Shown here: positions 35,335 to 43,205 of the stretch, piece by piece
Layout: every line of letters begins with the position of its first letter
Numbering within the stretch: the first letter of the stretch is position 1
Source: Flavobacterium aquicola
GTDB taxonomy: Bacteria > Bacteroidota > Bacteroidia > Flavobacteriales > Flavobacteriaceae
Assembly (NCBI RefSeq): GCF_003385115.1
Contig: NZ_QUNI01000006.1
Span: 8,986-72,985, forward strand
Length of the DNA stretch: 64,000 nt
Reading direction: 5' to 3'
The notes under the pieces: model-generated
The model's input: only the letters and a program-made list of their open reading frames with translations
Databases searched by the model: none
What the model was told of the DNA's origin: nothing
Translations under genes and position numbers: made by a program

Positions 35335-36531
35335 ATGCCTGAAATTTCAATCAGAGGTCGGAGAATGCCGGAATCGCCAATCCGAAAATTGGCTCCTTAT
35401 GCTGACATAGCTAAAAAAAAGGGACATAAAGTCTATCATTTAAACATTGGACAACCCGATATAAAGAGCCCAGAAATTGCCATCCAAGCGATAAAAAACA
35501 TTGATTTATCGATTATCGAATACGGTCCTTCTGCAGGATACGAAAGCTACCGAAAAAAACTGGCCAAATTTTACACCAAACAAGATGTAAAAGTTGGTTA
35601 TGAAGATATCATGATAACTACTGGAGGATCAGAAGCACTTTTGTTCGCTCTTGGAAGTATCATGGATCCAGGAGATGAAGTCATTATTCCTGAACCTTTT
35701 TATGCCAATTACAGCGCTTTTTCGGAAGAATCAAGTGCGAAAGTGGTGCCTGTAATTTCTAATATCGAAAGCGGATTTACACTGCCTACAATTGAAGAAT
35801 TTGAAAAAGCAATTACGCCAAAATCTAAAGCGATCTTAATCTGTAACCCAAATAACCCGACAGGCTATTTATATTCTGAATCGGAAATTAAACAGCTGGG
35901 AGAATTGGTTAAAAAACATGATTTGTTTTTGATTGCTGATGAAGTATACCGCGAATTTATCTATGATGAAAGAGATCATCACTTTTCGGTGATGAACCTG
36001 CAAGGAATCGAGCAGAATGTCATCATGATTGATTCGGTTTCCAAAAGATACAGCATGTGCGGTGCGCGTATTGGATGTATGGTTACTAAAAATAGAGAAG
36101 TTATAGCTGCTGCAATGAAATTTGCACAAGCACGTTTATGTCCGCCAACAATCGAACAGATTGCATGCGAAGCTGCAATTGACACACCTCAAAGTTATTT
36201 TGACGAAGTAATCGTTGAATACAAAGAGCGAAGAGATATTTTAATTAGCGAATTAAACAAAATAGACGGCGTAATCGTGAAAACTCCGAAAGCTTCTTTT
36301 TACTGTATCGCTCAATTGCCTATTGATAATGCTGATGACTTTGCGCAATGGCTTTTGGAAAAATATGAACTGAATGGTGAAACGGTAATGATCGCTCCTG
36401 CTGCAGGATTTTATTCGACTCCCGGCGTAGGCTTGAACCAGGTTCGTATTGCTTATGTTTTGAAAAAAGAAGATTTAATCAATGCTGTTAGAATTTTGAA
36501 AGAAGCGATTAGCGTTTATAATTCGAAATAA
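35335..36531 (+). CDS. Class I PLP-dependent aminotransferase (aspartate type)
   Basis: This 398-residue cytosolic enzyme carries the class I/II aminotransferase fold. The PLP lysine lies in DSVSKRYSMCGARIGC (about residues 231-246), and NPNNPTGYLYS (about 172-182) binds the cofactor and substrate. Aspartate or a related amino acid is the likely donor, but aromatic or other specificity cannot be excluded. The start at 35335 (ATG) is chosen over an in-frame TTG 21 bases upstream because homologues begin near this Met. A strong terminator follows. Confidence 0.9.
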   Translation: MPEISIRGRRMPESPIRKLAPYADIAKKKGHKVYHLNIGQPDIKSPEIAIQAIKNIDLSIIEYGPSAGYESYRKKLAKFYTKQDVKVGYEDIMITTGGSEALLFALGSIMDPGDEVIIPEPFYANYSAFSEESSAKVVPVISNIESGFTLPTIEEFEKAITPKSKAILICNPNNPTGYLYSESEIKQLGELVKKHDLFLIADEVYREFIYDERDHHFSVMNLQGIEQNVIMIDSVSKRYSMCGARIGCMVTKNREVIAAAMKFAQARLCPPTIEQIACEAAIDTPQSYFDEVIVEYKERRDILISELNKIDGVIVKTPKASFYCIAQLPIDNADDFAQWLLEKYELNGETVMIAPAAGFYSTPGVGLNQVRIAYVLKKEDLINAVRILKEAISVYNSK

Positions 36532-36553
36532 AAAAAGATTTATCATAAATATC

Positions 36554-36588
36554 AAAAGCAATATCGCTCAAAACGATATTGCTTTTTT
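36554..36588 (+). terminator. Terminator after the aminotransferase
   Basis: AAAAGCAATATCG (36554-36566) pairs with CGATATTGCTTTTT (36574-36587), with a T run. Confidence 0.85.
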
Positions 36589-36689
36589 GTTTTTATTCCA
36601 AAACATTTAACCAATCTTAGTATTTAAGACATTAGGAAGTTTTGAATAATTATCAATTTGAGATTTAGAGAATTTAGGTTTTCTGCAGA

Positions 36690-36720
36690 GACCTAACAGG
36701 TTTTAAAAACCTGTTAGGTC
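36690..36720. repeat. Perfect 15-1-15 palindrome
   Basis: GACCTAACAGGTTTT is followed by one base and its exact complement. A half copy (GACCTAACAGTTTT) lies near 49707-49722, so it is part of a dispersed family. It has no T run on either side and sits alone between genes. Confidence 0.8.
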
Positions 36721-36758
36721 TGAATAGCAGTTTTTCATTTCATACCTTACTTTGTCCT

Positions 36759-36890
36759 TCTGATAAAACAAAAATGCTGTCCTTTAGCCCCGATTGCAGT
36801 GAAAATCCTTGTATGCCGGGTTTCGGCATACAAGATTGTAACGAAAAGCGGGAGCAATGCTGTTATAAAACCCAAATATTCTGCTCCTAT
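36759..36890. repeat. Dispersed structured element, copy 1
   Basis: The core (36784-36853) has the flanks TTAGCCCCGATTGCAGTG and AACGAAAAGCGGGA around an 11-base stem (CTTGTATGCCG, loop GGTTT) at 36808-36834. Three other copies are at 43001-43124, 49553-49690 and 55184-55318. From about 36890 to 37012 no feature is seen except AT-rich DNA before folE. Confidence 0.85.
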
Positions 36891-37011
36891 TAAACAATAA
36901 TAAACTTCTATTTATTGATAGAATTAAAAGCCAAAACGATAGAAAATGTTTCCTTTTTATTAATTATCTTTACCCCTCAAAAATAGACAATCATAATAAC
37001 AGTATCTTTTA

Positions 37012-37683
37012 ATGATAAACAACGAAGAATTTCAAGACGAAATAGGAAACAATCATATTAGTACAAATGCTAAAAACCCTGTAAGAGACGATGCTTTTGC
37101 GATTACAGATGACGAAAAGATTGAAAAAATAAAAAAAGATGTTGAAAGCATTCTATTAACACTTGGAATGGATTTGACTGACGACAGCATGAAAGGAACT
37201 CCTAATCGTGTTGCAAAAATGTTTGTAAAAGAAATTTTTGGCGGATTAAATCCTGACAAAAAACCAAAAGCTTCGACTTTTGAGAATAATTACAAATACG
37301 GCGAGATGTTAGTTGAAAAAAACATTACGCTTTACTCCACCTGCGAACATCATTTATTGCCAATTATCGGAAGAGCTCATGTGGCTTACATTTCGAGCGG
37401 AAGGGTTATTGGTCTTTCTAAAATGAATCGTATTGTTGAACATTTTGCTAAAAGACCTCAAGTACAAGAGCGCTTAACGATGCAGATTGTTCAGGAGCTT
37501 CAGGAAGCCTTAGGGACTGAAGATGTTGCCTGCGTGATTGACGCCAAACACCTTTGCGTGAACTCTAGAGGAATCAAAGACATCGAAAGCAGTACGGTAA
37601 CTTCTGAATTTGGCGGAAAATTCAAAGATGCACAAATCAAAAGAGAGTTTTTGGATTACATTAAATTGGAAACTAAATTCTAA
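37012..37683 (+). CDS. folE: GTP cyclohydrolase I
   Basis: This 223-residue enzyme makes dihydroneopterin triphosphate from GTP, the first step of tetrahydrofolate synthesis. Zinc ligands are visible as C111 and H114 (STCEHHLLPI) and C182 (DAKHLCVNSRG). The C-terminal domain is typical; the first 35 residues form an acidic, poorly conserved extension, as is common. It starts a plus-strand run with a four-helix-bundle gene, cysS, yidD and lgt. Confidence 0.95.
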   Translation: MINNEEFQDEIGNNHISTNAKNPVRDDAFAITDDEKIEKIKKDVESILLTLGMDLTDDSMKGTPNRVAKMFVKEIFGGLNPDKKPKASTFENNYKYGEMLVEKNITLYSTCEHHLLPIIGRAHVAYISSGRVIGLSKMNRIVEHFAKRPQVQERLTMQIVQELQEALGTEDVACVIDAKHLCVNSRGIKDIESSTVTSEFGGKFKDAQIKREFLDYIKLETKF

Positions 37684-37730
37684 ATATCGTTTAATCGTTA
37701 ATTTGTTTAATTGTTAAATCGGATTAAAGT

Positions 37731-38096
37731 ATGTATGTTTTTTCATTCGAGAAACTTGAAGTTTGGCAAAATTCCAGAGAATTTGTTTTGACAATTTATA
37801 AACTGACTAATAATTTTCCATCCAGTGAAATTTATGCCATTACATCTCAAATAAAAAGAAGTTCGTCATCTATTGCAACAAACATAGCTGAAGGAACTTC
37901 TAGGAACACAAATAAAGATAAAGCTCACTTTCTGACAATTTCATACTCTTCGGCAACAGAAACATTAAACCATTTAATAATTTCAAAAGATCTTGATTAT
38001 ATTACAGAAGAAGAATATTTATTTTGTAGAGAAAAACTTGAAAAAATTTGCAATCAAATTAATAGCTTAAAAAAATACTACCTTTCACAAGGGTAA
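37731..38096 (+). CDS. Four helix bundle protein (S23/IVP family)
   Basis: This 121-residue protein belongs to the four-helix-bundle family first found in 23S rRNA intervening sequences. Typical motifs are FEKLEVWQNSREFVLTIYKLT (5-25), SQIKRSSSSIATNIAEGTSR (43-62) and the aligned helices after it. Its biochemical role is unknown. It sits between folE and cysS with short AT-rich gaps that contain repeats such as AATCGTT, and looks like a gene that moved in alone. Confidence 0.9.
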   Translation: MYVFSFEKLEVWQNSREFVLTIYKLTNNFPSSEIYAITSQIKRSSSSIATNIAEGTSRNTNKDKAHFLTISYSSATETLNHLIISKDLDYITEEEYLFCREKLEKICNQINSLKKYYLSQG

Positions 38097-38173
38097 AAAA
38101 GTTTAATCGTTGAATTCTTTACCAGATTAAACAATTCAACGATTAAACGATTAAACAATAAACGAATAAACAC

Positions 38174-39652
38174 ATGCCATTATATAAAAGCCAAACCTTA
38201 AAAATATACAATTCTCTTTCGGGAGAAAAAGAAACATTTACGCCAATCAACGAAGGAAATGTGGGTATGTATGTATGTGGACCAACGGTTTACAGCAATG
38301 TGCATCTTGGAAATGTGAGAACTTTTATGTCATTTGATGTAATCTTTAGGTACTTACAGCATTTGGATTTTAAGGTACGCTACGTACGTAATATTACCGA
38401 TGTTGGTCATATCGTAGACGACGTAGATGAAGGGGAAGATAAAATCGCCAAAAAAGCGCGTTTGGAACAATTGGAACCGATGGAAGTGGTACAACGTTAT
38501 ACTGTAGATTTTCATGATATCTTAAATGCTTTTAACTTTCTGCCTCCGAGCATCGAACCGACTGCAACGGGACATATTATTGAGCAAATTGAAATCATAA
38601 AAACCATAATTGACAAAGGAATTGGTTATGTTGCCAATGGATCGGTTTATTTTGATGTGGTTAAATTCAATGAAACTAATCATTACGGTATATTAAGCGG
38701 ACGCAACATTGAAGACATGCTTGCCAACACCCGCGATCTTGATGGACAATCGGACAAAAGGAATCCACAGGATTTTGCGCTTTGGAAAAAAGCCGAACCA
38801 CAGCATATTATGCGATGGCCTTCGCCTTGGAGCGACGGTTTTCCAGGCTGGCACTTGGAATGTACTGCAATGAGTACTAAATATCTGGGTAACCATTTTG
38901 ACATTCACGGTGGCGGAATGGATTTGAAATTCCCGCACCACGAATGTGAAATTGCTCAAAACGAGGCTTGCACAGGTCATACTCCTGTAAATTACTGGAT
39001 GCATGCTAATATGCTTACCCTGAACGGTAAAAAAATGGCAAAGTCTACTGGAAACAATATTTTGCCTGGCGAAATTTTAACAGGAGACAATACTTTTTTA
39101 AGCAAAGCTTTTTCAGCTTCAGTAGCACGTTTCTTCATGTTACAGGCACATTACAGAAGTATTCTTGATTTCTCTGATGAAGCTATTATTGCAGCTGAAA
39201 AAGGATATAAAAGACTGATGGAAGCAATGGATGCTCTAAAAGGAATTTCAGCAAAAGAAACTAGCTCACTAGATATTACTGGCTGGAAACAATTGTGTTA
39301 TGATGCTATGAACGATGATTTCAATACGCCGATTCTTATTGCGCAATTATTTGAAGGCGTTCGTTATATTAATTTACTAAAAGACGAAAAAGAAATTTTA
39401 AATACTGCCGATTTGAAACTATTTACAGCAACAATGGAGGCTTTTGTATTTGATGTTTTGGGATTGGAAGAAGAAAAATCAAATGGTAATACCGATAAAT
39501 TAGAAGGTGTCGTGAACATGCTTATCGGCATGCGTAAGCAGGCAAGAGACAATAAAGATTTTGCGATGTCTGACCAAATCCGTGACCAATTGATTGCCTT
39601 GGGAATTCAATTAAAAGACGGAAAAGAAGGCACTACGTTTAACATAAATTGA
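38174..39652 (+). CDS. cysS: Cysteine-tRNA ligase
   Basis: This 492-residue class I synthetase charges tRNA-Cys. HLGN (44-47), a HIGH variant, follows zinc ligand C35 in [12 protein letters not shown]; a second zinc region has WHLECTAMS and HHECEIAQ. The KMSKS variant is KMAKS (in [10 protein letters not shown]). The helical anticodon-stem domain ends the protein. Length is normal. Confidence 0.96.
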   Translation: MPLYKSQTLKIYNSLSGEKETFTPINEGNVGMYVCGPTVYSNVHLGNVRTFMSFDVIFRYLQHLDFKVRYVRNITDVGHIVDDVDEGEDKIAKKARLEQLEPMEVVQRYTVDFHDILNAFNFLPPSIEPTATGHIIEQIEIIKTIIDKGIGYVANGSVYFDVVKFNETNHYGILSGRNIEDMLANTRDLDGQSDKRNPQDFALWKKAEPQHIMRWPSPWSDGFPGWHLECTAMSTKYLGNHFDIHGGGMDLKFPHHECEIAQNEACTGHTPVNYWMHANMLTLNGKKMAKSTGNNILPGEILTGDNTFLSKAFSASVARFFMLQAHYRSILDFSDEAIIAAEKGYKRLMEAMDALKGISAKETSSLDITGWKQLCYDAMNDDFNTPILIAQLFEGVRYINLLKDEKEILNTADLKLFTATMEAFVFDVLGLEEEKSNGNTDKLEGVVNMLIGMRKQARDNKDFAMSDQIRDQLIALGIQLKDGKEGTTFNIN

Positions 39653-39750
39653 TTTTAGATTGCTGATTAACAATTTTTGACTTCAGATTTCTCAGCAAAT
39701 GAAATCGAAAATCGTTAATCATAAATCGTTAATCATAAATCAAAAAATCG

Positions 39751-39993
39751 ATGAAATTTCTAACTGCTCCTTTTATTTTGCTAGTACGTTTTTATCAGGG
39801 CGCTATTTCCCCTTTTACTCCGGCTGCTTGTAGATTTGAACCTACTTGCTCTAGTTATATGATTCAGGCGCTGCAAATTCATGGATTATTTTATGGAGGT
39901 TATTTAGGAATAAAAAGGATTTTGAGCTGTCATCCTTGGGGCGGAAAAGGCTATGACCCGGTCCCCGAGAAAAAATGCAGTCACAATCATTAA
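39751..39993 (+). CDS. yidD: Membrane protein insertion efficiency factor
   Basis: This 80-residue protein matches the YidD family over its full length: [26 protein letters not shown] (residues 10-36) and [21 protein letters not shown] (52-72). It assists YidC in membrane protein insertion. Its usual neighbours rnpA and yidC are not here; instead it lies between cysS and lgt. Confidence 0.93.
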   Translation: MKFLTAPFILLVRFYQGAISPFTPAACRFEPTCSSYMIQALQIHGLFYGGYLGIKRILSCHPWGGKGYDPVPEKKCSHNH

Positions 39994-40069
39994 AAGAAAA
40001 ACTCTTACCTTTTAGTTAACATAATTGTTCGAATCAAAATAGTATTTTCACAAAAAAATAAAATTATAA

Positions 40070-40999
40070 ATGACACACGCTTTAAACATTGTTTGGAATC
40101 CCTCTGAAGGTATCGATTTAGGTTTTTTCATTATCCGTTATTACAGTTTGATGTTTGTAATCGCTTTTGGATTGGGCTGGTACATCATGAAACATATTTT
40201 TGACAGAGAGAATATTGCCATCGATAAATTGGATTCCTTATTTGTTTGGACAGTGTTAGCTACTTTGGTCGGTGCGCGTTTAGGACACGTTTTCTTTTAC
40301 GATTGGGAATATTATCGAAACAATTTAGCAGAAATCATATTACCTTTCCGTTTTAATCCAAAATTTGAATTCACAGGATACCAAGGTCTAGCAAGTCACG
40401 GAGCTACTATTTCAATTATTGCTGCGATGTATTTTTTCAGCAAAAAAGTACTTCACAAACCTGTTTTATGGATATTAGACAGAGTCGTGATTCCATGTGC
40501 CAGCGGTGCTATTTTTGTGAGATTGGGGAATTTTTTCAATTCTGAAATTGTGGGTAAAGAAACTACTTCTGCATTTGGAATCCGTTTTGTGAGAGATCAG
40601 TTTTCTCCAAGAGAAGCTGTCAATTCAACAAACCTTCCTACTCCAAAAGAAGCATATAATGCCATTGCTTCCAATCCTCAATATGCAAATTTACTAAATC
40701 AGGTTCCGGCAAAACATCCTGCTCAATTATATGAAGCTTTCTGTTATATTTTTGTTTTTGCAGTTTTGTTTTTCCTTTATTGGAAAACAGATGCAAGAAA
40801 AAAATCAGGTTTTTTATTCGGTTTGTTCTTAGTACTTTTATTCACCGTGCGTATTATAGTCGAATCAGTTAAAGAAAGCCAAGGCGGCTTCGAGAGTGAT
40901 TTAGGAAATATATTATCAACAGGACAATGGCTGAGTATTCCATTTATACTTGTGGGATTGTATTTTGTTTTTACTGCAAAAAAGACAAGTGAAATATAA
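40070..40999 (+). CDS. lgt: Prolipoprotein diacylglyceryl transferase
   Basis: This 309-residue membrane enzyme moves diacylglycerol from phosphatidylglycerol to the lipobox Cys of prolipoproteins. Seven membrane helices are expected. Signature motifs are GARLGHVFFYD (about 66-76), SHGATIS, RLGNFFNSEIVG (about 151-162) and HPAQLYEAF (about 219-227). It acts on the lipoproteins seen elsewhere in this window. It is followed by a two-way terminator. Confidence 0.95.
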   Translation: MTHALNIVWNPSEGIDLGFFIIRYYSLMFVIAFGLGWYIMKHIFDRENIAIDKLDSLFVWTVLATLVGARLGHVFFYDWEYYRNNLAEIILPFRFNPKFEFTGYQGLASHGATISIIAAMYFFSKKVLHKPVLWILDRVVIPCASGAIFVRLGNFFNSEIVGKETTSAFGIRFVRDQFSPREAVNSTNLPTPKEAYNAIASNPQYANLLNQVPAKHPAQLYEAFCYIFVFAVLFFLYWKTDARKKSGFLFGLFLVLLFTVRIIVESVKESQGGFESDLGNILSTGQWLSIPFILVGLYFVFTAKKTSEI

Positions 41000-41018
41000 A
41001 TCACGTTTTATATAATTT

Positions 41019-41053
41019 AAAATAGCCACTGAAAATTCGGTGGCTATTTTTTT
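41019..41053. terminator. Two-way terminator between lgt and the monooxygenase gene
   Basis: AAAATAGCCAC at 41019-41029 pairs with GTGGCTATTTT at 41040-41050, with T runs on both strands. Confidence 0.85.
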
Positions 41054-41058
41054 AATAA

Positions 41059-41349
41059 TTATCCTAATCTTGAAGTCTTATAAATTGTCATTTCTCCATC
41101 CAGATAAAGTTCAGAAACCTCACTAAATTTCACGAAATATAATTGTTTCATATGCAGATCGAGACCTTCTTTATTTTTCCAAATCTCATGAAAAATAAAA
41201 ACATTTGGATCTTCTATATTTTGATGCAGATCATATTGTAGACAGGCTGCTTCTTTTCTAGAATTCTCTACCAAATTGAGCAAAATTGTTTTTAATTCTT
41301 CTCTCTTTTCAGATTTACTTTTAATAATTACCGTCAAATTTATTTCCAT
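41059..41349 (-). CDS. ABM-domain (YgiN-like) quinol monooxygenase
   Basis: This 96-residue protein is a single ABM dimeric alpha-beta-barrel domain (VIIKSKSEKREELKTILL at the start, YDLHQNIEDPNVFIFHEIWKNKEGLDLHMK at about 39-68). Relatives such as YgiN oxidise quinols. It follows the quinone-reductase-like gene by two bases, so the two form one operon, as with mdaB and ygiN in Escherichia coli. A role in quinone redox cycling is inferred. Confidence 0.85.
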   Translation of the reverse strand: MEINLTVIIKSKSEKREELKTILLNLVENSRKEAACLQYDLHQNIEDPNVFIFHEIWKNKEGLDLHMKQLYFVKFSEVSELYLDGEMTIYKTSRLG

Positions 41350-41351
41350 AA

Positions 41352-41945
41352 TTAGTTCAAAAAAACGTTAGTCAGATGATTTCTATACATTTCTAAATCG
41401 CTGTTTAAATTAGCCCCTTTCATGACATCGTGAAAATGCAAACTTTCCAAAGGCTCCAATCCAGTAAAAGCATTCATTCTGTGGAAACCAAATAATACTC
41501 CATCGTCAACACTTGTTTCTCCAAAGAATTCCCCAGGCAATGTGAAAGCTTCTTTTGGTGCATTCCAAGACGAAGTTACCATGTATTTTCTGCCGTGAAG
41601 CATCCCTCCTGTTCCATAATTAATAGCAGGATTTTTAGAGGAACGGCCGTCACTTTTGTAAATGCCATTATCGTGACCTTCGGTAAAAACCACGTCGATA
41701 TATTTTTTAAAAGCATGAGGCAGCTGAAACCACCAAATCGGCGTATGATAAATGATGACATCTGCCCAGACAAATTTTTCTACTTCTTTAGCAGGATCAT
41801 ACTCATCGTTTACATCTGTGCTTCTTACCTCAAAATCTTTATTATTTACAAAAAATTCTGCCGTTGCATTTGCAATTGTCTCATTAAATTTTCCGCCTGA
41901 ATGTCCGAACTTTTGCCCGCCGTTTATTATAAATATCTTTTTCAT
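41352..41945 (-). CDS. mdaB: NAD(P)H quinone oxidoreductase, MdaB-like
   Basis: This 197-residue flavodoxin-fold enzyme matches MdaB (modulator of drug activity B): FIINGGQKFGHSGGKFNETI for FMN phosphate binding at residues 4-23, ADVIIYHTPIWWFQLPHAFKKYID (61-84) and YGTGGMLHGRKYMVTSSWNAP. It should reduce quinones with two electrons and so limit radical formation. It is divergent from a LysR regulator with 101 bases between, and shares an operon with the ABM monooxygenase. Confidence 0.9.
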   Translation of the reverse strand: MKKIFIINGGQKFGHSGGKFNETIANATAEFFVNNKDFEVRSTDVNDEYDPAKEVEKFVWADVIIYHTPIWWFQLPHAFKKYIDVVFTEGHDNGIYKSDGRSSKNPAINYGTGGMLHGRKYMVTSSWNAPKEAFTLPGEFFGETSVDDGVLFGFHRMNAFTGLEPLESLHFHDVMKGANLNSDLEMYRNHLTNVFLN

Positions 41946-41970
41946 TTTTATTAGTTTTAATTTGATAGTG

Positions 41971-42022
41971 CAAATTTAAAACCAATATATCTATTATTAA
42001 AATAACATAATTAATACATTTG
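41971..42022. promoter_or_regulatory. Divergent promoters of mdaB and the LysR gene
   Basis: A minus-strand -7 box TAAATTTG lies at 41978-41971 for mdaB, and a plus-strand box TACATTTG at 42015-42022 for the LysR gene. The two face apart, which fits control of both by the LysR protein. Confidence 0.6.
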
Positions 42023-42046
42023 CATCATAATTATAATAGATTAAAA

Positions 42047-42940
42047 ATGGTAAATCTAGAATGGTACAGAACTTTTAAATATATTTATAAAACCGGCACC
42101 TTAACCGGCGCAGCAGATTCATTATTTATTTCACAGCCTGGTGTCAGTCTGCATTTGAGTTCGCTCGAAAGTTATGTTGGTTATAAATTATTCGACAGAA
42201 CCAGCCGAAAAATGGTTCCAACCGAAAAAGGGAAAGTCTTATACAATTTCATAACAGATGCATTATCTAAATTGGAAGAAGCTGAGAAAAATTTCCAGCG
42301 AAGCACTGAAAAAAACACACCAACCATCAGCATCGGAATGTGTTTTGAGACCTTCCAAATTACGCTAGAACCTTACCTAGCAACTTTTCCTTTCAATGTG
42401 ATTATACAGTTTGGAGAATATCCCGAAATGATTGAAAACTTAGACAAAGGAATATTAGACTTAATCATTACACCGCAAATGATTATCAAAAACAATATCG
42501 ACTATCAGGCTTTCTCATCTGAAACGATTGTTCTTATTGCAGGCAATGAAACTGATTCAGATGCTTTTGAAACTTTAAAAAAAGAAAATAACGCTACAGC
42601 AATTGAACTCTGGCTGAAACAGCAAAGATGGTACGGTACAACCGGAGACATGGAGCATTTAAGACGTTTCTGGCAGCTTAATTTCAACAAATATGCAGAT
42701 TTCAGACCAAATTATATTGTTCCGAATTTAAACTCCATAGTACGCTGTTTAAGCAACAGTAATGGTCTGGCCGTAATTCCGGATTTTTTATGCAAAACAG
42801 AATTGGAAAACGGTAAAATTAAGCTTTTATGGAAAGGAAACACTCCTTTAAAAAACACACTCTACTTTGCAAACAAAAGAAAAACGATTTACACTGATGA
42901 GATACAATTAATAAAAAACACTTTTATGAAAATAATGTGA
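42047..42940 (+). CDS. LysR-family regulator
   Basis: This 297-residue regulator has an N-terminal winged helix-turn-helix (residues 1-60: YIYKTGTLTGAADSLFISQPGVSLHLSSLE) and a C-terminal substrate-binding domain. The start at 42047 (MVNLEWYRTFKYI) is chosen because it aligns with the family start, nine codons after another in-frame start. It is divergent from mdaB and very likely controls mdaB and the ABM gene in response to a quinone or other electrophile. Confidence 0.88.
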   Translation: MVNLEWYRTFKYIYKTGTLTGAADSLFISQPGVSLHLSSLESYVGYKLFDRTSRKMVPTEKGKVLYNFITDALSKLEEAEKNFQRSTEKNTPTISIGMCFETFQITLEPYLATFPFNVIIQFGEYPEMIENLDKGILDLIITPQMIIKNNIDYQAFSSETIVLIAGNETDSDAFETLKKENNATAIELWLKQQRWYGTTGDMEHLRRFWQLNFNKYADFRPNYIVPNLNSIVRCLSNSNGLAVIPDFLCKTELENGKIKLLWKGNTPLKNTLYFANKRKTIYTDEIQLIKNTFMKIM

Positions 42941-43000
42941 TTTCAGATTTTACAAATAAAAAAACTGCTACATTCCTAAACTCTGATTGCTACAAATATT

Positions 43001-43124
43001 AAAAGCAGAATGTTGATTATTAGCCCCGATTGCAGTGGAAATCCTTGTTGCCCGGGGTTCGGGTAACAAGATTGCAACGAAAAGCGGGAGGATACTTCCT
43101 AAAAAACACAAATCTTTCTGCTCC
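43001..43124. repeat. Dispersed structured element, copy 2
   Basis: The core is at 43020-43090 with stem CTTGTTGCCCG and CGGGTAACAAG (one G-T pair) around loop GGGTT. Outer AGCAGA at about 43004 and TCTGCT at about 43116 form short ends in inverted order. Confidence 0.85.
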
Positions 43125-43156
43125 AAAAAACATTACGCTTAAATTAAGAGCAAAAA

Positions 43157-43184
43157 AAAAGATTCAGCTTTCACTGAATCTTTT
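43157..43184 (-). terminator. Terminator of secDF
   Basis: AAAAGATTCAG pairs with CTGAATCTTTT, with T runs on both strands, just after the secDF stop. Confidence 0.8.
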
Positions 43185-43205
43185 ATAATCTGTATTTAGT
43201 ATTTA

